Of a stretch of 64,000 nucleotides of DNA, positions 17,410-28,314 are shown one piece after another. Under the pieces are notes generated by a model, which worked only from the letters and a program-made list of their open reading frames with translations, made no database searches and was not told the origin of the DNA. Location: positions 52,269 to 116,268 of the forward strand of contig VGGV01000008.1 of assembly GCA_016868455.1 (NCBI GenBank), written 5' to 3'. Each line of letters begins with the position of its first letter. Within the stretch, counting starts at the first letter, position 1. The position numbers and the translations under genes were made by a program. This DNA comes from Bacteroidota bacterium. Its GTDB lineage: Bacteria; Bacteroidota; Bacteroidia; Chitinophagales; Chitinophagaceae.

Positions 17410-20400
17410 ATGTCTTCAACAAAAGTGAACTCAAGAGTCGATTTCGGTAAAATCAAACACTTAGCCGAAGCTCCTGATCTCCTTGAAGTGCAAATCCAGT
17501 CGTTCAAAGAATTTTTCCAGTTAGAAACAACTCCGGACAAACGGAATATCGAAGGTTTGTTCCGTGTGTTTAAAGAAAATTTCCCGATTACCGATACCCG
17601 GAACATTTTCGTTCTGGAGTTCCTGGATTATTTCATTGATCCTCCCCGTTACACTATTGAAGAGTGTATGGAAAGAGGGCTTACCTATGCAGTTCCCCTG
17701 AAGGCAAAACTCCGCCTGAGCTGTAATGATGAAGAGCATGTGGATTTCCAGACCATTGTACAGGATGTATTTCTCGGAAACATTCCGTACATGACAACCC
17801 GCGGTACGTTTGTAATTAATGGCGCTGAAAGGGTGGTGGTATCACAGCTCCACCGTTCACCGGGTGTGTTCTTTGGCCAGTCTGTTCACCCTAACGGAAC
17901 AAAAATTTATTCAGCAAGGGTGATCCCCTTCAAAGGCGCCTGGATGGAATTTGCCACCGACATCAACAATGTGATGTATGCTTACATTGACCGGAAGAAA
18001 AAATTCCCGGTTACCACCCTGCTGCGTTCAATCGGCTACGAAACAGATAAAGACATCCTTGAACTGTTCGGTATGGCCGATGAAATAAAAGTAGAAAAGA
18101 AAACACTGGGTAAATATGTGGGCAAACGCCTTGCTGCAAGGGTACTAAGAACATGGGTGGAAGATTTTGTAGATGAGGATACCGGAGAAGTAGTGTCCAT
18201 TGAGCGGAATGAAATTGTAATGGAAAGGGATACTGTGCTGGACGAAGATGCCATCAGCACTATAGCGGAGATGGATGTAAAGAGCATCTTTATTCAGCGG
18301 GAAGATGTGGGCGGCGATTACGCCATCATCTACAATACCCTGAACAAGGATACTTCCAACAGTGAACTGGAAGCGGTGCAGTTCATCTACCGACAGCTCC
18401 GCGGCGCTGATGCACCCGACAATGAAACGGCAAGAGGCATAATTGATAAATTATTTTTCAGCGATAAGCGCTATGACCTGGGCGAAGTTGGACGTTATAA
18501 GATCAACCGCAAACTGGGCATTGACCTTCCATTGGAGAAAAAGACACTTACCCGGGAAGATATTATCCTCATCATTAAATACCTGGTGAAGCTTACCAAT
18601 GGCAAAGCGGAGATTGATGATATTGACCACCTGAGCAACCGCCGGGTACGTACGGTGGGCGAACAGCTTTATGCACAGTTTGGCGTGGGCCTTGCCCGTA
18701 TGGCCAGAACCATCCGGGAAAGAATGAATGTAAGAGACAATGAGGTGTTTACCCCGGTTGACCTTATCAATGCAAGAACACTTTCATCCGTGATCAATTC
18801 TTTCTTTGGTACTTCACAGTTGTCACAATTCCTGGATCAGACCAATCCGCTGAGTGAGATCACACATAAGCGTCGTATCTCGGCACTCGGCCCCGGCGGC
18901 CTCAGCCGTGAAAGGGCCGGCTTCGAGGTTCGTGACGTACACTATTCCCACTATGGCCGTTTATGTACAATTGAAACGCCTGAAGGTCCCAACATTGGTT
19001 TGATATCTACACTTTGTGTGCATGCCAAGATCAATGATATGGGCTTTATAGAAACCCCTTACCGCAAGGTGGAAAACGGCAAGGTGGATATGAAAAAACT
19101 TGCTTTTCTGAGTGCGGAAGAAGAAGACCTTGCAAAAATTGCCCAGGCCAATTCCGGGTTAAACGAGAAGGGTGAGTTTGTGGATGATAAAGTGGTAAGC
19201 CGTCAGACCGGCGACTTCCCAATACTTGAAAAATATGAAGTGGAATACATGGATGTGGCGCCCAACCAGATTGTGGGGCTGAGTGCATCGTTGATTCCCT
19301 TCCTGGAGCATGATGATGCTAACCGTGCCCTGATGGGATCAAACATGCAGCGTCAGGCAGTTCCGTTAATTCGACCCGATGTACCTATTGTGGGCACCGG
19401 CCTGGAAGGCAAAGCAGCAAGAGATGCAAGAATTCAGATACATTCCGATGGAAACGGCGTGGTGGAGTTTGTGGATGCCAATGAGATGCATGTTCGCTAC
19501 GACAGGGATGAAGCTGAAAAACTGGTAAGTTTTGAAGATGACCTGAGAATCTATAAACTCACCAAGTTCATTAAAACCAACCAGGAGACATGCATCAACC
19601 TGAAACCCGCCGTGAAGAAAGGGCAAAAGGTGAAAAAGGGTGATTTCCTGACCGATGGTTATGCCACAAAAGAAGGAGAGCTGGCACTTGGTAAGAACCT
19701 GAAAGTGGCTTTCATGCCATGGAAAGGTTACAACTTTGAAGATGCCATTGTGATCAGTGAGAGAGTGGTGAAGGAAGACCTGTTTACCTCTGTTCACATT
19801 TCAGAATATGAACTGGAAGTAAGGGATACAAAACTCGGCGAAGAAGAACTGACGCCGGATATTCCCAACGTTTCCGAAGAAGCTACAAAAGACCTGGATG
19901 AAAACGGTATCATCCGTATCGGCGCCCAGGTAAAGGAAGGTGATATACTGATTGGTAAAATAACTCCTAAAGGAGAAAGCGACCCTACCCCGGAAGAGAA
20001 ACTGCTCCGTGCCATCTTCGGCGATAAAGCCGGGGATGCCAAAGATGCTTCTCTGAAAGCGCCGAACGGTGTGGAAGGTGTGGTGATCGGTAAAAAACTT
20101 TTCCAGCGGGCCAAGAAAGACAAGAACGCCAAGGTAAGGGAAAAGGCCGCCATGGAGAAACTGGAACGGATGCATGAGAAAAATGAAAACGATCTGAAGG
20201 AAATATTGCTGGAAAAACTCACCACCCTGCTAAAGGACCATGCCTCGGCCGGGGTAAGCAACAATTTCGGCGAAGTACAGATTGGAAAGGGCGCCAAATT
20301 CACCGATAAAAACCTGCGTGGGCTTGATTATGCCAATATCAACCCGCTGGGATGGACCAGCGACAAAAAAGTGGATGATAATATCAATACACTTCTTCAC

Positions 20401-21213
20401 AATTACAATATCAAGTACAACGAAGAACTGGGCCGCTATAAAAGAGAGAAGTTCAACATCAGCATCGGTGATGAATTACCAGCCGGCGTATTAAAACTTG
20501 CCAAGGTTTACCTCGCTGTGAAGCGTAAACTGAAAGTGGGTGATAAGATGGCCGGCCGCCATGGTAACAAAGGCATCGTGGCAAAAATCGTTCGCCAGGA
20601 AGATATGCCTTTTCTTGAGGACGGAACACCGGTTGATATAGTATTGAATCCGCTGGGTGTGCCCAGCCGGATGAACCTGGGGCAGATCTATGAAACCATT
20701 CTGGGATGGACAGGCGAAAAACTGGGCCTTAAATTCTCAACTCCCATCTTTGACGGGGCCACGGTGGATGAAATTGCAGGGTATTGCGACAGGGCCGGTA
20801 TTCCCATGTATGGCCACACCCATCTCTACGATGGAGAAACAGGTGAAAGGTTTCACCAGAAGGCAACAGTGGGTGTGATATATGTGATCAAACTGCACCA
20901 CATGGTGGATGATAAGATGCATGCCCGTTCAATCGGCCCCTACAGTTTGATAACACAACAGCCTCTTGGCGGTAAAGCACAATTTGGCGGACAGCGTTTT
21001 GGTGAAATGGAAGTTTGGGCGCTGGAAGCTTATGGCGCCTCCAACATTCTGCAGGAGCTGCTGACCATTAAATCAGATGACATTATCGGCCGTGCAAAAA
21101 CGTACGAGTCCATTGTGAAAGGAGATAATGTACCCAGGGCCGGCGTACCGGAATCATTCAATGTATTGGTTCATGAGCTGAGAGGCTTAGGTCTTGATTT
21201 AAAATTTGAGTAA
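17410..21213 (+). CDS. rpoB: DNA-directed RNA polymerase subunit beta
   Basis: 1267-residue catalytic subunit forming the active-site cleft with beta-prime. The rifampicin-binding cluster is wild-type-like in outline: [23 protein letters not shown] with the following [12 protein letters not shown]. Also present are [27 protein letters not shown] and a C-terminal [18 protein letters not shown]. The frame extends upstream to GTG 17374, but ATG 17410 matches the usual start. A repeat-rich 243-base spacer separates it from rpoC. Confidence 0.98.
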   Translation: MSSTKVNSRVDFGKIKHLAEAPDLLEVQIQSFKEFFQLETTPDKRNIEGLFRVFKENFPITDTRNIFVLEFLDYFIDPPRYTIEECMERGLTYAVPLKAKLRLSCNDEEHVDFQTIVQDVFLGNIPYMTTRGTFVINGAERVVVSQLHRSPGVFFGQSVHPNGTKIYSARVIPFKGAWMEFATDINNVMYAYIDRKKKFPVTTLLRSIGYETDKDILELFGMADEIKVEKKTLGKYVGKRLAARVLRTWVEDFVDEDTGEVVSIERNEIVMERDTVLDEDAISTIAEMDVKSIFIQREDVGGDYAIIYNTLNKDTSNSELEAVQFIYRQLRGADAPDNETARGIIDKLFFSDKRYDLGEVGRYKINRKLGIDLPLEKKTLTREDIILIIKYLVKLTNGKAEIDDIDHLSNRRVRTVGEQLYAQFGVGLARMARTIRERMNVRDNEVFTPVDLINARTLSSVINSFFGTSQLSQFLDQTNPLSEITHKRRISALGPGGLSRERAGFEVRDVHYSHYGRLCTIETPEGPNIGLISTLCVHAKINDMGFIETPYRKVENGKVDMKKLAFLSAEEEDLAKIAQANSGLNEKGEFVDDKVVSRQTGDFPILEKYEVEYMDVAPNQIVGLSASLIPFLEHDDANRALMGSNMQRQAVPLIRPDVPIVGTGLEGKAARDARIQIHSDGNGVVEFVDANEMHVRYDRDEAEKLVSFEDDLRIYKLTKFIKTNQETCINLKPAVKKGQKVKKGDFLTDGYATKEGELALGKNLKVAFMPWKGYNFEDAIVISERVVKEDLFTSVHISEYELEVRDTKLGEEELTPDIPNVSEEATKDLDENGIIRIGAQVKEGDILIGKITPKGESDPTPEEKLLRAIFGDKAGDAKDASLKAPNGVEGVVIGKKLFQRAKKDKNAKVREKAAMEKLERMHEKNENDLKEILLEKLTTLLKDHASAGVSNNFGEVQIGKGAKFTDKNLRGLDYANINPLGWTSDKKVDDNINTLLHNYNIKYNEELGRYKREKFNISIGDELPAGVLKLAKVYLAVKRKLKVGDKMAGRHGNKGIVAKIVRQEDMPFLEDGTPVDIVLNPLGVPSRMNLGQIYETILGWTGEKLGLKFSTPIFDGATVDEIAGYCDRAGIPMYGHTHLYDGETGERFHQKATVGVIYVIKLHHMVDDKMHARSIGPYSLITQQPLGGKAQFGGQRFGEMEVWALEAYGASNILQELLTIKSDDIIGRAKTYESIVKGDNVPRAGVPESFNVLVHELRGLGLDLKFE

Positions 21214-21240
21214 CCCTGTCCCCCTAAAGGGGGGACTTGA
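21214..21240 (+). repeat. Family-2 palindromic repeat after rpoB
   Basis: GTCCCCC-TAAA-GGGGGGAC then TTGA (21218-21240), almost the same as 14223-14244. It starts at the rpoB stop. Confidence 0.75.
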
Positions 21241-21314
21241 AATCAATAGTTCTTTACAGTTTGTTATTTAAAAAATTTCGGAGTGATGTTTTTTGCCAGG
21301 CTTCAGTAATGTTA

Positions 21315-21334
21315 CCTGCCTGCCGACAAGCAGG
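21315..21334 (+). repeat. 20-bp palindrome (family 3), stand-alone copy
   Basis: CCTGCCTGCCGACAAGCAGG in the rpoB-rpoC spacer, between two inverted family-2 copies. This copy is not flanked by CTAAA. Confidence 0.65.
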
Positions 21335-21411
21335 TCATCTTCTGTTGCTTCGCACACTTTATCATTCCGGGTTTTAATCAATATTTTAAAATCCCAACTC
21401 TAGTGAGAGTT

Positions 21412-21441
21412 CAAATACTCCCCTTTAGAGGTTGGGGGTAA
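21412..21441 (-). repeat. Inverted family-2 repeat before rpoC
   Basis: Minus strand reads ACCCCCAACCTCTAAAGGGG then AGTA; pairs in inverse orientation with 21214-21240. Confidence 0.65.
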
Positions 21442-21456
21442 ATCGTAAATACGATT

Positions 21457-24400
21457 ATGGCTATCAAAAAAGAAAATCGTCCTAAAGCAGGTTTTTCACA
21501 GATCACCATTGGCCTGGCATCGCCCGACACTATCCTGGAAAGAAGCTATGGTGAAATTTTAAAGCCTGAAACCATTAACTACCGTACTTATAAGCCGGAA
21601 AGGGATGGCCTGTTCTGCGAAAGGATTTTCGGGCCCGTAAAAGATTATGAATGTGCCTGCGGAAAATATAAGCGTATCCGTTACAAGGGTATAGTTTGCG
21701 ACCGTTGCGGCGTGGAGGTAACGGAAAAGAAAGTGCGCCGTGAAAGAATGGGCCATATTAAACTGGTGGTGCCGGTGGTTCATATCTGGTATTTCAAATC
21801 ATTGCCAAATAAAATTGGCTACCTCCTGGGCGTAAGTTCCAAAAAACTGGAGACCATTGTTTATTATGAAAGATATGTGGTGATACAATCAGGTATCCGT
21901 GCTGATAAAGGCCAGAATTTTGGAGACCTGCTGACTGAGGAAGAATACCTGGACATACTGGAAACGCTGCCAAAAGATAACCAGTACCTGCCTGATGATG
22001 ACCCCAACAAGTTCATTGCCAAAATGGGGGCTGAAGCGGTACATGATATGCTGGCAAGAATTGACCTGGACCAGTTATCTTTTGATCTGCGTAATGCAGC
22101 AGCTACTGAAACATCGCAGCAGCGTAAGGCAGATGCGTTGAAGAGGCTGAGTGTAGTGGAAGCCTTTCGTGATGCCAATACCAGAATTACTAACCGACCT
22201 GAGTGGATGGTGATGCAGTATATTCCGGTAATTCCGCCCGACCTGCGTCCGCTGGTTCCGCTGGATGGCGGCCGTTTTGCCTCATCTGATTTAAATGACC
22301 TTTACCGTCGTGTTATTATCCGTAATAACCGTTTGAAAAGATTACTCGAGATTAAAGCACCTGAAGTCATCCTCCGTAACGAAAAGAGGATGCTGCAGGA
22401 AGCAGTTGACTCCCTGTTTGATAACAGCCGTAAATCCAATGCTGTTAAAGCAGAGGGTGGAAGGGCACTGAAATCGCTGAGCGATGTATTGAAAGGCAAG
22501 CAAGGCCGTTTCCGCCAGAACCTGCTGGGCAAAAGGGTTGACTATTCCGGCCGTTCTGTAATTGTGGTAGGCCCGGAGCTGAAATTGCATGAGTGCGGTT
22601 TGCCGAAAGATATGGCTGCTGAATTGTTCAAACCGTTTATCATCCGCAAACTGATTGAAAGAGGTATTGTAAAAACTGTTAAGTCTGCAAGGAAGCTGGT
22701 TGATAAAAAAGAAGCTGTTGTTTGGGATATTCTTGAAAATATCTTAAAAGGACACCCGGTGCTGTTAAACCGTGCCCCGACACTTCACCGTTTGTCAATA
22801 CAGGCTTTTCAGCCTAAGTTGATTGAAGGTAAAGCCATACAGCTGCACCCGCTGGTTTGTACAGCATTCAACGCTGACTTTGACGGTGACCAGATGGCCG
22901 TGCATGTGCCGCTGAGCCATTCAGCTATCCTGGAAGCACAGTTACTCATGCTGGCTTCGCATAACATCCTGAACCCGCAGAACGGAACACCTATTACCCT
23001 GCCTTCACAGGACATGGTACTGGGTCTTTACTACATTACAAAAGGTAAAAAGACAACGGATAAGGAAACCGTCCGGGGAGAAGGGAAAGTATTTTATTCT
23101 GTTGAGGAAGTCATCATCGCTTACAACGAAAAAGTAGTAGACCTGCATGCATGGATAAAGGTGAAGGCAAATATCCGCAATGCCGATGGGCTTCTTGAGC
23201 ATAAGCTGATTGAAACCACCGTAGGCCGTGTAATATTTAACCAGTATGTACCCGCCGAAGCCGGTTTTGTAAATGCTCTGTTAACAAAAAAGAACCTGAG
23301 GGAAATTATTGGAGACATCATCCGGATTACCAATGTACCAAAAACAGCCAAGTTCCTGGATGATATCAAACAGCTTGGTTTCCGCACAGCCTTCCAGGGG
23401 GGGTTATCATTTAATATTAACGACCTCATCATCCCCGATGTGAAAGAAGAAATGCTGGAGCATGCAAAAGGTGAAGTGGATGAAGTGTGGGACAGCTACA
23501 ATATGGGCCTTATCACCAATAATGAACGATATAACCAGATAGTGGATATCTGGAGCCGTGTGGATACAAGGATCACTGAAACACTGATCCGTGAGTTGAG
23601 CAATGATAAGCAGGGTTTCAATTCTGTTTACATGATGCTGGACTCCGGCGCAAGAGGCTCCAAGCAGCAGATCAAGCAGCTTGCCGGTATCAGGGGGCTG
23701 ATGGCGAAACCGAGAAAATCCGGTTCTACCGGTTCTGAGATCATCGAAAACCCAATCCTATCCAATTTTAAAGGCGGATTGAACGTATTGGATTATTTTA
23801 TTTCCACCCACGGTGCAAGAAAGGGTTTGGCAGACACAGCTCTTAAAACAGCTGATGCCGGTTACCTTACCCGCCGTTTGGTTGACGTGGCGCAGGATGT
23901 GGTGATTACAGAAGAAGATTGCGGAACACTGCGGGGCATAGCAACATCAGCACTAAAAGATAACGAAGACATAATTGAACCCCTGGCTGACAGGATTGCC
24001 GGCCGTACCTCATTGCATGATGTGTATGACCCGGTAACCGACAACATGATCATTTCTGCCGGTGATGAAATAACTGCTGATCTTGCAAAAAGAATTGAAG
24101 ATGCCGGAATTGAATTTGTTGAAATCCGTTCAGTACTTACCTGTGAAAGCAAGCGGGGCGTTTGTGTAAAGTGTTATGGTAAAAACCTTGCCAGCGGTAA
24201 TCTGGCACAGAAAGGAGATGCGGTGGGCATCATTGCTGCACAATCTATTGGTGAGCCGGGTACACAGCTTACCCTGCGTACCTTCCACGTAGGTGGTGTG
24301 GCGGGTTCTGCATCGGTAGAGTCAACACTTATCGCCAAATTTGACGGCACAATTCAGTTTGACGGTTTACGTACGGTAAGCATCACCAATAACGAAGGCG

Positions 24401-25749
24401 AAAAAACACAGGTTGTAATAGGCCGTACCGGCGAGGTACGTATCATTGATACGAAGAATGACCGGTTGATGATCACCAATAACATTCCTTATGGCGCCAC
24501 ACTGAATGTAAAAGACGGGCAAAAAGTAAATAAAGGAGATGTCATTTGTTCATGGGACCCCTTCAACAATGTTATCGTTGCAGAAGCAGAAGGCCCCGTG
24601 AAATTTGAAAATGTGATTGAAGGCATCACTTACCGTGAAGAAGCGGATGAACAAACCGGCCACAGGGAAAAAGTGGTGATTGAAACCAAGGATAAGACCA
24701 AAATTCCCTCCATTGTTGTGCAGGGCAAGGACAACAAATCTTATAACCTGCCCACCGGCAGCCATATTATTGTTGAAGAAAGGGATGAGGTAAAAGCCGG
24801 GCAGGTGATTGTAAAGATCCCGAGGGTGCTTGGCAAACTCAGGGATATTACCGGTGGTCTTCCCCGTGTAACGGAATTGTTTGAAGCAAGAAACCCGAGC
24901 AACCCTGCTGTGGTTTCTGAAATCGATGGCGTGGTGATCATGGGCGCTGTAAAAAGAGGTAACCGGGAGATCATCATTGAAGCAAAGGACGGCGTACAGA
25001 AAAAATACCTGGTGCCTCTTACAAGGCAGATACTGGCACAGGATGGCGACTTTGTAAAAGCAGGCGCCTCCCTGAGCGACGGACAGATCGCACCATTCGA
25101 TATCCTTTCAATCAAAGGTCCGTTTGCTGTACAGGAATATGTAGTGAATGAGATACAGGAGGTGTACCGCCTGCAGGGTGTAAAGATCAATGACAAACAT
25201 ATTGAGGTGATTGTTCGCCAGATGATGCGTAAGGTGAACATTGTGGATCCGGGAGATACCAAGTTCCTGGAGGATGACCTGGTGGACAAGTTTGAGTTTG
25301 TGGAAGAAAATGATTTCATCTTCGACAAGAAGGTTGTAACAGATGTGGGTGAGAGCAACAGGCTCCGTGCCGGCCAGATAGTAAGCCTGCGGGAGGTGAG
25401 GGAAGAAAATTCCCTGCTGCGCCGGAATGACAAAAAGCTGGTGGAGTTCAGGGATGCAAAGCCCGCCACTTCATCACCCACACTGCTCGGGATCACCAAG
25501 GCTTCGCTCGGTGTGCAGAGCTGGATTTCTGCAGCTTCCTTCCAGGAAACCACCAAAGTGCTTTCTTCGGCGGCCATCAACGGCAAAACGGATGAAATGC
25601 TTGGCCTGAAGGAAAATGTGATTACCGGTCACCCGATACCGGCCGGTACCGGATTGCGGGAATTTGAAAATATCATTGTGGGCAGTAAGGAAGAATACGA
25701 ACTGCTGCAAACCACCCGTGAGGCTATGGCTTTTGATGAAGAGGAGTAA
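21457..25749 (+). CDS. rpoC: DNA-directed RNA polymerase subunit beta-prime
   Basis: 1430 residues. The N-terminal zinc-binding cysteines lie in [13 protein letters not shown] and CDRCGVEV; the catalytic magnesium motif is [12 protein letters not shown]; the bridge and trigger-helix regions show [19 protein letters not shown] and [18 protein letters not shown] second zinc site is [13 protein letters not shown]. The C-terminal end ([16 protein letters not shown]) is complete. It follows rpoB and ends in a strong terminator at 25770. Its length is normal for Bacteroidota and no lesion is seen over 4.3 kb. Confidence 0.98.
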   Translation: MAIKKENRPKAGFSQITIGLASPDTILERSYGEILKPETINYRTYKPERDGLFCERIFGPVKDYECACGKYKRIRYKGIVCDRCGVEVTEKKVRRERMGHIKLVVPVVHIWYFKSLPNKIGYLLGVSSKKLETIVYYERYVVIQSGIRADKGQNFGDLLTEEEYLDILETLPKDNQYLPDDDPNKFIAKMGAEAVHDMLARIDLDQLSFDLRNAAATETSQQRKADALKRLSVVEAFRDANTRITNRPEWMVMQYIPVIPPDLRPLVPLDGGRFASSDLNDLYRRVIIRNNRLKRLLEIKAPEVILRNEKRMLQEAVDSLFDNSRKSNAVKAEGGRALKSLSDVLKGKQGRFRQNLLGKRVDYSGRSVIVVGPELKLHECGLPKDMAAELFKPFIIRKLIERGIVKTVKSARKLVDKKEAVVWDILENILKGHPVLLNRAPTLHRLSIQAFQPKLIEGKAIQLHPLVCTAFNADFDGDQMAVHVPLSHSAILEAQLLMLASHNILNPQNGTPITLPSQDMVLGLYYITKGKKTTDKETVRGEGKVFYSVEEVIIAYNEKVVDLHAWIKVKANIRNADGLLEHKLIETTVGRVIFNQYVPAEAGFVNALLTKKNLREIIGDIIRITNVPKTAKFLDDIKQLGFRTAFQGGLSFNINDLIIPDVKEEMLEHAKGEVDEVWDSYNMGLITNNERYNQIVDIWSRVDTRITETLIRELSNDKQGFNSVYMMLDSGARGSKQQIKQLAGIRGLMAKPRKSGSTGSEIIENPILSNFKGGLNVLDYFISTHGARKGLADTALKTADAGYLTRRLVDVAQDVVITEEDCGTLRGIATSALKDNEDIIEPLADRIAGRTSLHDVYDPVTDNMIISAGDEITADLAKRIEDAGIEFVEIRSVLTCESKRGVCVKCYGKNLASGNLAQKGDAVGIIAAQSIGEPGTQLTLRTFHVGGVAGSASVESTLIAKFDGTIQFDGLRTVSITNNEGEKTQVVIGRTGEVRIIDTKNDRLMITNNIPYGATLNVKDGQKVNKGDVICSWDPFNNVIVAEAEGPVKFENVIEGITYREEADEQTGHREKVVIETKDKTKIPSIVVQGKDNKSYNLPTGSHIIVEERDEVKAGQVIVKIPRVLGKLRDITGGLPRVTELFEARNPSNPAVVSEIDGVVIMGAVKRGNREIIIEAKDGVQKKYLVPLTRQILAQDGDFVKAGASLSDGQIAPFDILSIKGPFAVQEYVVNEIQEVYRLQGVKINDKHIEVIVRQMMRKVNIVDPGDTKFLEDDLVDKFEFVEENDFIFDKKVVTDVGESNRLRAGQIVSLREVREENSLLRRNDKKLVEFRDAKPATSSPTLLGITKASLGVQSWISAASFQETTKVLSSAAINGKTDEMLGLKENVITGHPIPAGTGLREFENIIVGSKEEYELLQTTREAMAFDEEE

Positions 25750-25769
25750 ACAATCAGCAATAAGCGATG

Positions 25770-25818
25770 ATCAGATTTTTGAGGAGTAAGAAATTTCTTG
25801 CTCCTTTTTTAATCTGAT
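25770..25818 (+). terminator. Terminator after rpoC
   Basis: Outer stem ATCAGATT/AATCTGAT and inner 12-bp stem (25782-25793 with 25794-25805) with T6 at 25805-25810. Confidence 0.8.
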
Positions 25819-25875
25819 AGTTTATTGTCTGTTGCCTGTTGGCTGTTAACTGTTTCCTAAAGTGGGCTGAATCCC

Positions 25876-25883
25876 TATATTTG
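25876..25883 (+). promoter_or_regulatory. -7 box for the OmpH-like gene
   Basis: TATATTTG, 36 bases before the ATG at 25919. The -33 region is weak. Confidence 0.5.
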
Positions 25884-25918
25884 CCGGCCTGTTCGTTTTT
25901 ACTTTGCAAAAAAGCAGG

Positions 25919-26524
25919 ATGCAGAGAAATTTACTTATATGGAATGTGCTGTTAACCCTTGTGGCAGGATACCTGCTTGTTAAGCAATTACAGCCGGCCG
26001 GGAAAGCAAAAACAGGCAAATCCTCTGTTGGAGATACCCTGAAAAGCAGCGGCTATTTCAAAATGGCTTATTTCGAAATGGATTCGGTAGCGGCCAGCTT
26101 TGATCTTGTGAAAGAAGTAAAAGCCGAGCTTGCCAAAAAGGAGAATGAGATCAATGCAGAAATAGACAAGCTTACCCGGAATTTTCAGGACCGCTATTCC
26201 GACCTGCAGAATAAAGCCCAGGGAGGAAAAATGAATCAGACAGAAATAGAATCTGCCAGCCTGGAGCTCAAAAAAATGGATGACGACATAAAGGCCCGCA
26301 AACAGCAACTGGACCAGGAATACAATGACCTGATGGTGCGCCGGCAAAATGATATCAAAACCAAGATTGAGGCATTTCTGAAAGAGTATAATAAAACAAA
26401 GAATTACTCCTATATTATTTCTTACGAGCAGGGATTATTTTATTTCAGAGATACTGCCTACAACATTACTGCAGATGTTGTTAAAGGGCTCAACAGCAAG
26501 TACAGGTCAGAAAAGAAAAACTAA
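25919..26524 (+). CDS. OmpH/Skp-family periplasmic chaperone
   Basis: 201 residues. An uncleaved or signal-type hydrophobic N-terminus (NLLIWNVLLTLVAGYLLV) is followed by a long, charged, coiled-coil region (residues about 70-150, rich in K/E/Q with LKKMDDDIKARKQQLDQEYN) and a C-terminal beta strand pair, the Skp/OmpH layout. Skp-type chaperones hold unfolded outer-membrane proteins in the periplasm. The ATG at 25919 is preferred over the in-frame TTG at 25904. No bamA lies beside it here. Its role in barrel assembly is inferred from the family. Confidence 0.75.
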   Translation: MQRNLLIWNVLLTLVAGYLLVKQLQPAGKAKTGKSSVGDTLKSSGYFKMAYFEMDSVAASFDLVKEVKAELAKKENEINAEIDKLTRNFQDRYSDLQNKAQGGKMNQTEIESASLELKKMDDDIKARKQQLDQEYNDLMVRRQNDIKTKIEAFLKEYNKTKNYSYIISYEQGLFYFRDTAYNITADVVKGLNSKYRSEKKN

Positions 26525-26591
26525 AACCCGGGTTGCGGGGCCTGTTTGTTCAGGTATTCGGTCCTGACGAATTATCATTTACTTTTGGGGC

Positions 26592-27581
26592 ATGGATGAT
26601 TTCAAAAAACTGTTTGATTCCTTTTCTTCTATCAGGGCCGGAGTTATCGGCGATGTAATGCTGGACACCTATATGTGGGGCCGGGTGGAGCGTATTTCAC
26701 CGGAGGCTCCGGTACCTGTGGTTTCACTGGATAAAAAAGAATACCGCATCGGCGGGGCAGGTAATGTGGCGCTGAACTGCCAGTCATTGGGGGCAGCGGT
26801 CGCTGTTCTCTCCGTTACCGGCAATGATGCCGAAGGAACCCTGTTGTCGGAATTATTTGACAGCAGCAATATTGATACAGCCTATCTTATTAAAAGTACT
26901 GGAAGGAAAACGACCAGCAAAACCCGCATCATCAGCCGTAACCAGCAAATGATGCGGCTGGATGATGAAATAACCGATCCTTTAAATACAGCTGATGAAA
27001 ACCGCCTGCTGGAGCAGGTTCACAATTTTATTGCAAACGAAGACCCCGACATTATCATTTTTGAAGATTATAATAAAGGTGTTTTAACGGAAAGGATGAT
27101 AAAAGAAGTCATTGAGCTGTGCAGGCAGGCAGGTGTGCTCACCGCTGTGGACCCGAAACGGAAAAACTTTTTTTCCTACAAGCAGGCCGATATTTTCAAA
27201 CCCAACCTGAAGGAAGTGAAAGAAGCCCTGAACCTGCTTGCCGGTAATGTGAACCTGCCCTTTCTTGAAAACATTCACCGGACACTGAAAGATGAATTGA
27301 AACATACCATTTCATTTATCACACTTTCTGAAAAAGGGGTTTTTTACCAGCAAAACGGCCGGTCAGCAATCATTCCTTCGCATCTGCGGAATATCGCCGA
27401 TGTATCCGGGGCAGGAGATACGGTGATTGCCGTTGCTTCCCTGGTGTATGCAGCCACCAAAAATGTGCACCTGATGGCCGAAGTGGCCAATATTGCAGGC
27501 GGCCTGGTTTGCGAGGAAGTGGGCACGGCCACCATTTCCAGGGAGCAACTGCTGCAAGAGTGTGAGTTATTGCTTTCCTGA
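26592..27581 (+). CDS. hldA: D-glycero-beta-D-manno-heptose-7-phosphate kinase
   Basis: 329-residue PfkB-family sugar kinase equal to the N-terminal (kinase) half of HldE/RfaE. It phosphorylates heptose-7-phosphate at C1 in the ADP-heptose route for lipopolysaccharide cores. Visible are GDVMLDTYMWGRVERISPEAPVPVV (PfkB entry), GGAGNVALNCQSLGA, and the ATP/catalytic motif DVSGAGDTVIAVASL near residue 270. The adenylyltransferase half is missing. hldD, the last step of the pathway, is at 58455. A -7 box (TACTTTTG, 26580-26587) ends five bases before the ATG, so the mRNA may be leaderless. The end overlaps the convergent gene by 15 bases. Confidence 0.88.
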   Translation: MDDFKKLFDSFSSIRAGVIGDVMLDTYMWGRVERISPEAPVPVVSLDKKEYRIGGAGNVALNCQSLGAAVAVLSVTGNDAEGTLLSELFDSSNIDTAYLIKSTGRKTTSKTRIISRNQQMMRLDDEITDPLNTADENRLLEQVHNFIANEDPDIIIFEDYNKGVLTERMIKEVIELCRQAGVLTAVDPKRKNFFSYKQADIFKPNLKEVKEALNLLAGNVNLPFLENIHRTLKDELKHTISFITLSEKGVFYQQNGRSAIIPSHLRNIADVSGAGDTVIAVASLVYAATKNVHLMAEVANIAGGLVCEEVGTATISREQLLQECELLLS

Positions 27582-28274
27582 TGTCTTTTTTAAACCTTTC
27601 AATGCCATATTCAATATTCCATCGTAGTTAATAAACACTTCGAAGAATATTTTTACCATAGCGAATACCCCTACAAATATTTTACCTGCGCCAAAGCTCA
27701 GGAACATACTGCCGAGGATCACAGTAATCTGCTGGATGAAGATGCGGCCATAAGGCTGAAACATCAGTATCATCATAGGAACGGTTTTATATTCCTTTTT
27801 TACAATAAAAGGTATACAATCCCTTGCCAGGTAACTGATGATGAATCCGCCGAGCATCCAGGCAATATCATCTGTAATATACTCCCACCAGTGAAAGAAA
27901 AAATGTATCGGCCCGCTGCCGGGTGGATTGATTCTGGCCACACCGGAAAAGATGCCCGTTTGCACGGCTGCAAAAATTCCAAAATGAAGTATGAAGAAAA
28001 GAATAAAAAAAAGACCGCTTACCTGTGATGAGGCTCCTTTGTTGTACCAGGTATCCTCTTTCCGGGCCAGGGTGGTTATAAGAAGCTTCAGTACCGTCAG
28101 TATCCCGGCGATCAGGGTTTCCATGGCGTAAACGGTAAATACTTCAACGGCGCTCCACCCGAGCAACCATACACCCAATACAGGAATAAGGTTGGATGCA
28201 ATGATCAGCCAGTCTTCTCTTTTCGGTTTTTTATGGAATATGTTTGGCGGGGCAGATATGCGATGGCCGCTCAA
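27567..28274 (-). CDS. Integral membrane protein, DUF6498-like
   Basis: 235 residues with about six hydrophobic segments: LIIASNLIPVLGVWLLGW, VYAMETLIAGILTVLKLLITTL, LFFILFFILHFGIFAAVQTGIF, DDIAWMLGGFIISYLA, the ILMFQPYGRIFIQQITVILGSM region, and GAGKIFVGVFAMVKIFFEVFI. The V-(Y)-x-x-ETL-I-G-x-x-x-x-LK pattern in the second helix and the HFGIF motif resemble DUF6498 proteins, whose function is unknown. It overlaps hldA by 15 bases and diverges from the asparaginase gene. I would not assign a role. Confidence 0.65.
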   Translation of the reverse strand: MSGHRISAPPNIFHKKPKREDWLIIASNLIPVLGVWLLGWSAVEVFTVYAMETLIAGILTVLKLLITTLARKEDTWYNKGASSQVSGLFFILFFILHFGIFAAVQTGIFSGVARINPPGSGPIHFFFHWWEYITDDIAWMLGGFIISYLARDCIPFIVKKEYKTVPMMILMFQPYGRIFIQQITVILGSMFLSFGAGKIFVGVFAMVKIFFEVFINYDGILNMALKGLKKTSGKQ

Positions 28275-28314
28275 ATAGCTAAATTCGCTTTTGTACTAAT
28301 ACCGTTTAACCCTT

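Noticed and set aside
20018..20044. Palindrome-like stretch with TTCGGCGATAAAGCCGGGG in rpoB
   Set aside because: It encodes the conserved FGDKAGD segment of the beta subunit, so it is ordinary coding sequence, not an insertion.
24741..25586. Long antisense open frame of 281 codons inside rpoC
   Set aside because: Serine-rich low-complexity translation typical of an antisense shadow of a conserved gene.
27116..27140. GCAGGCAGGCAGG run resembling the 20-bp palindrome
   Set aside because: It encodes conserved residues of hldA (CRQAGV) and lacks the second arm.
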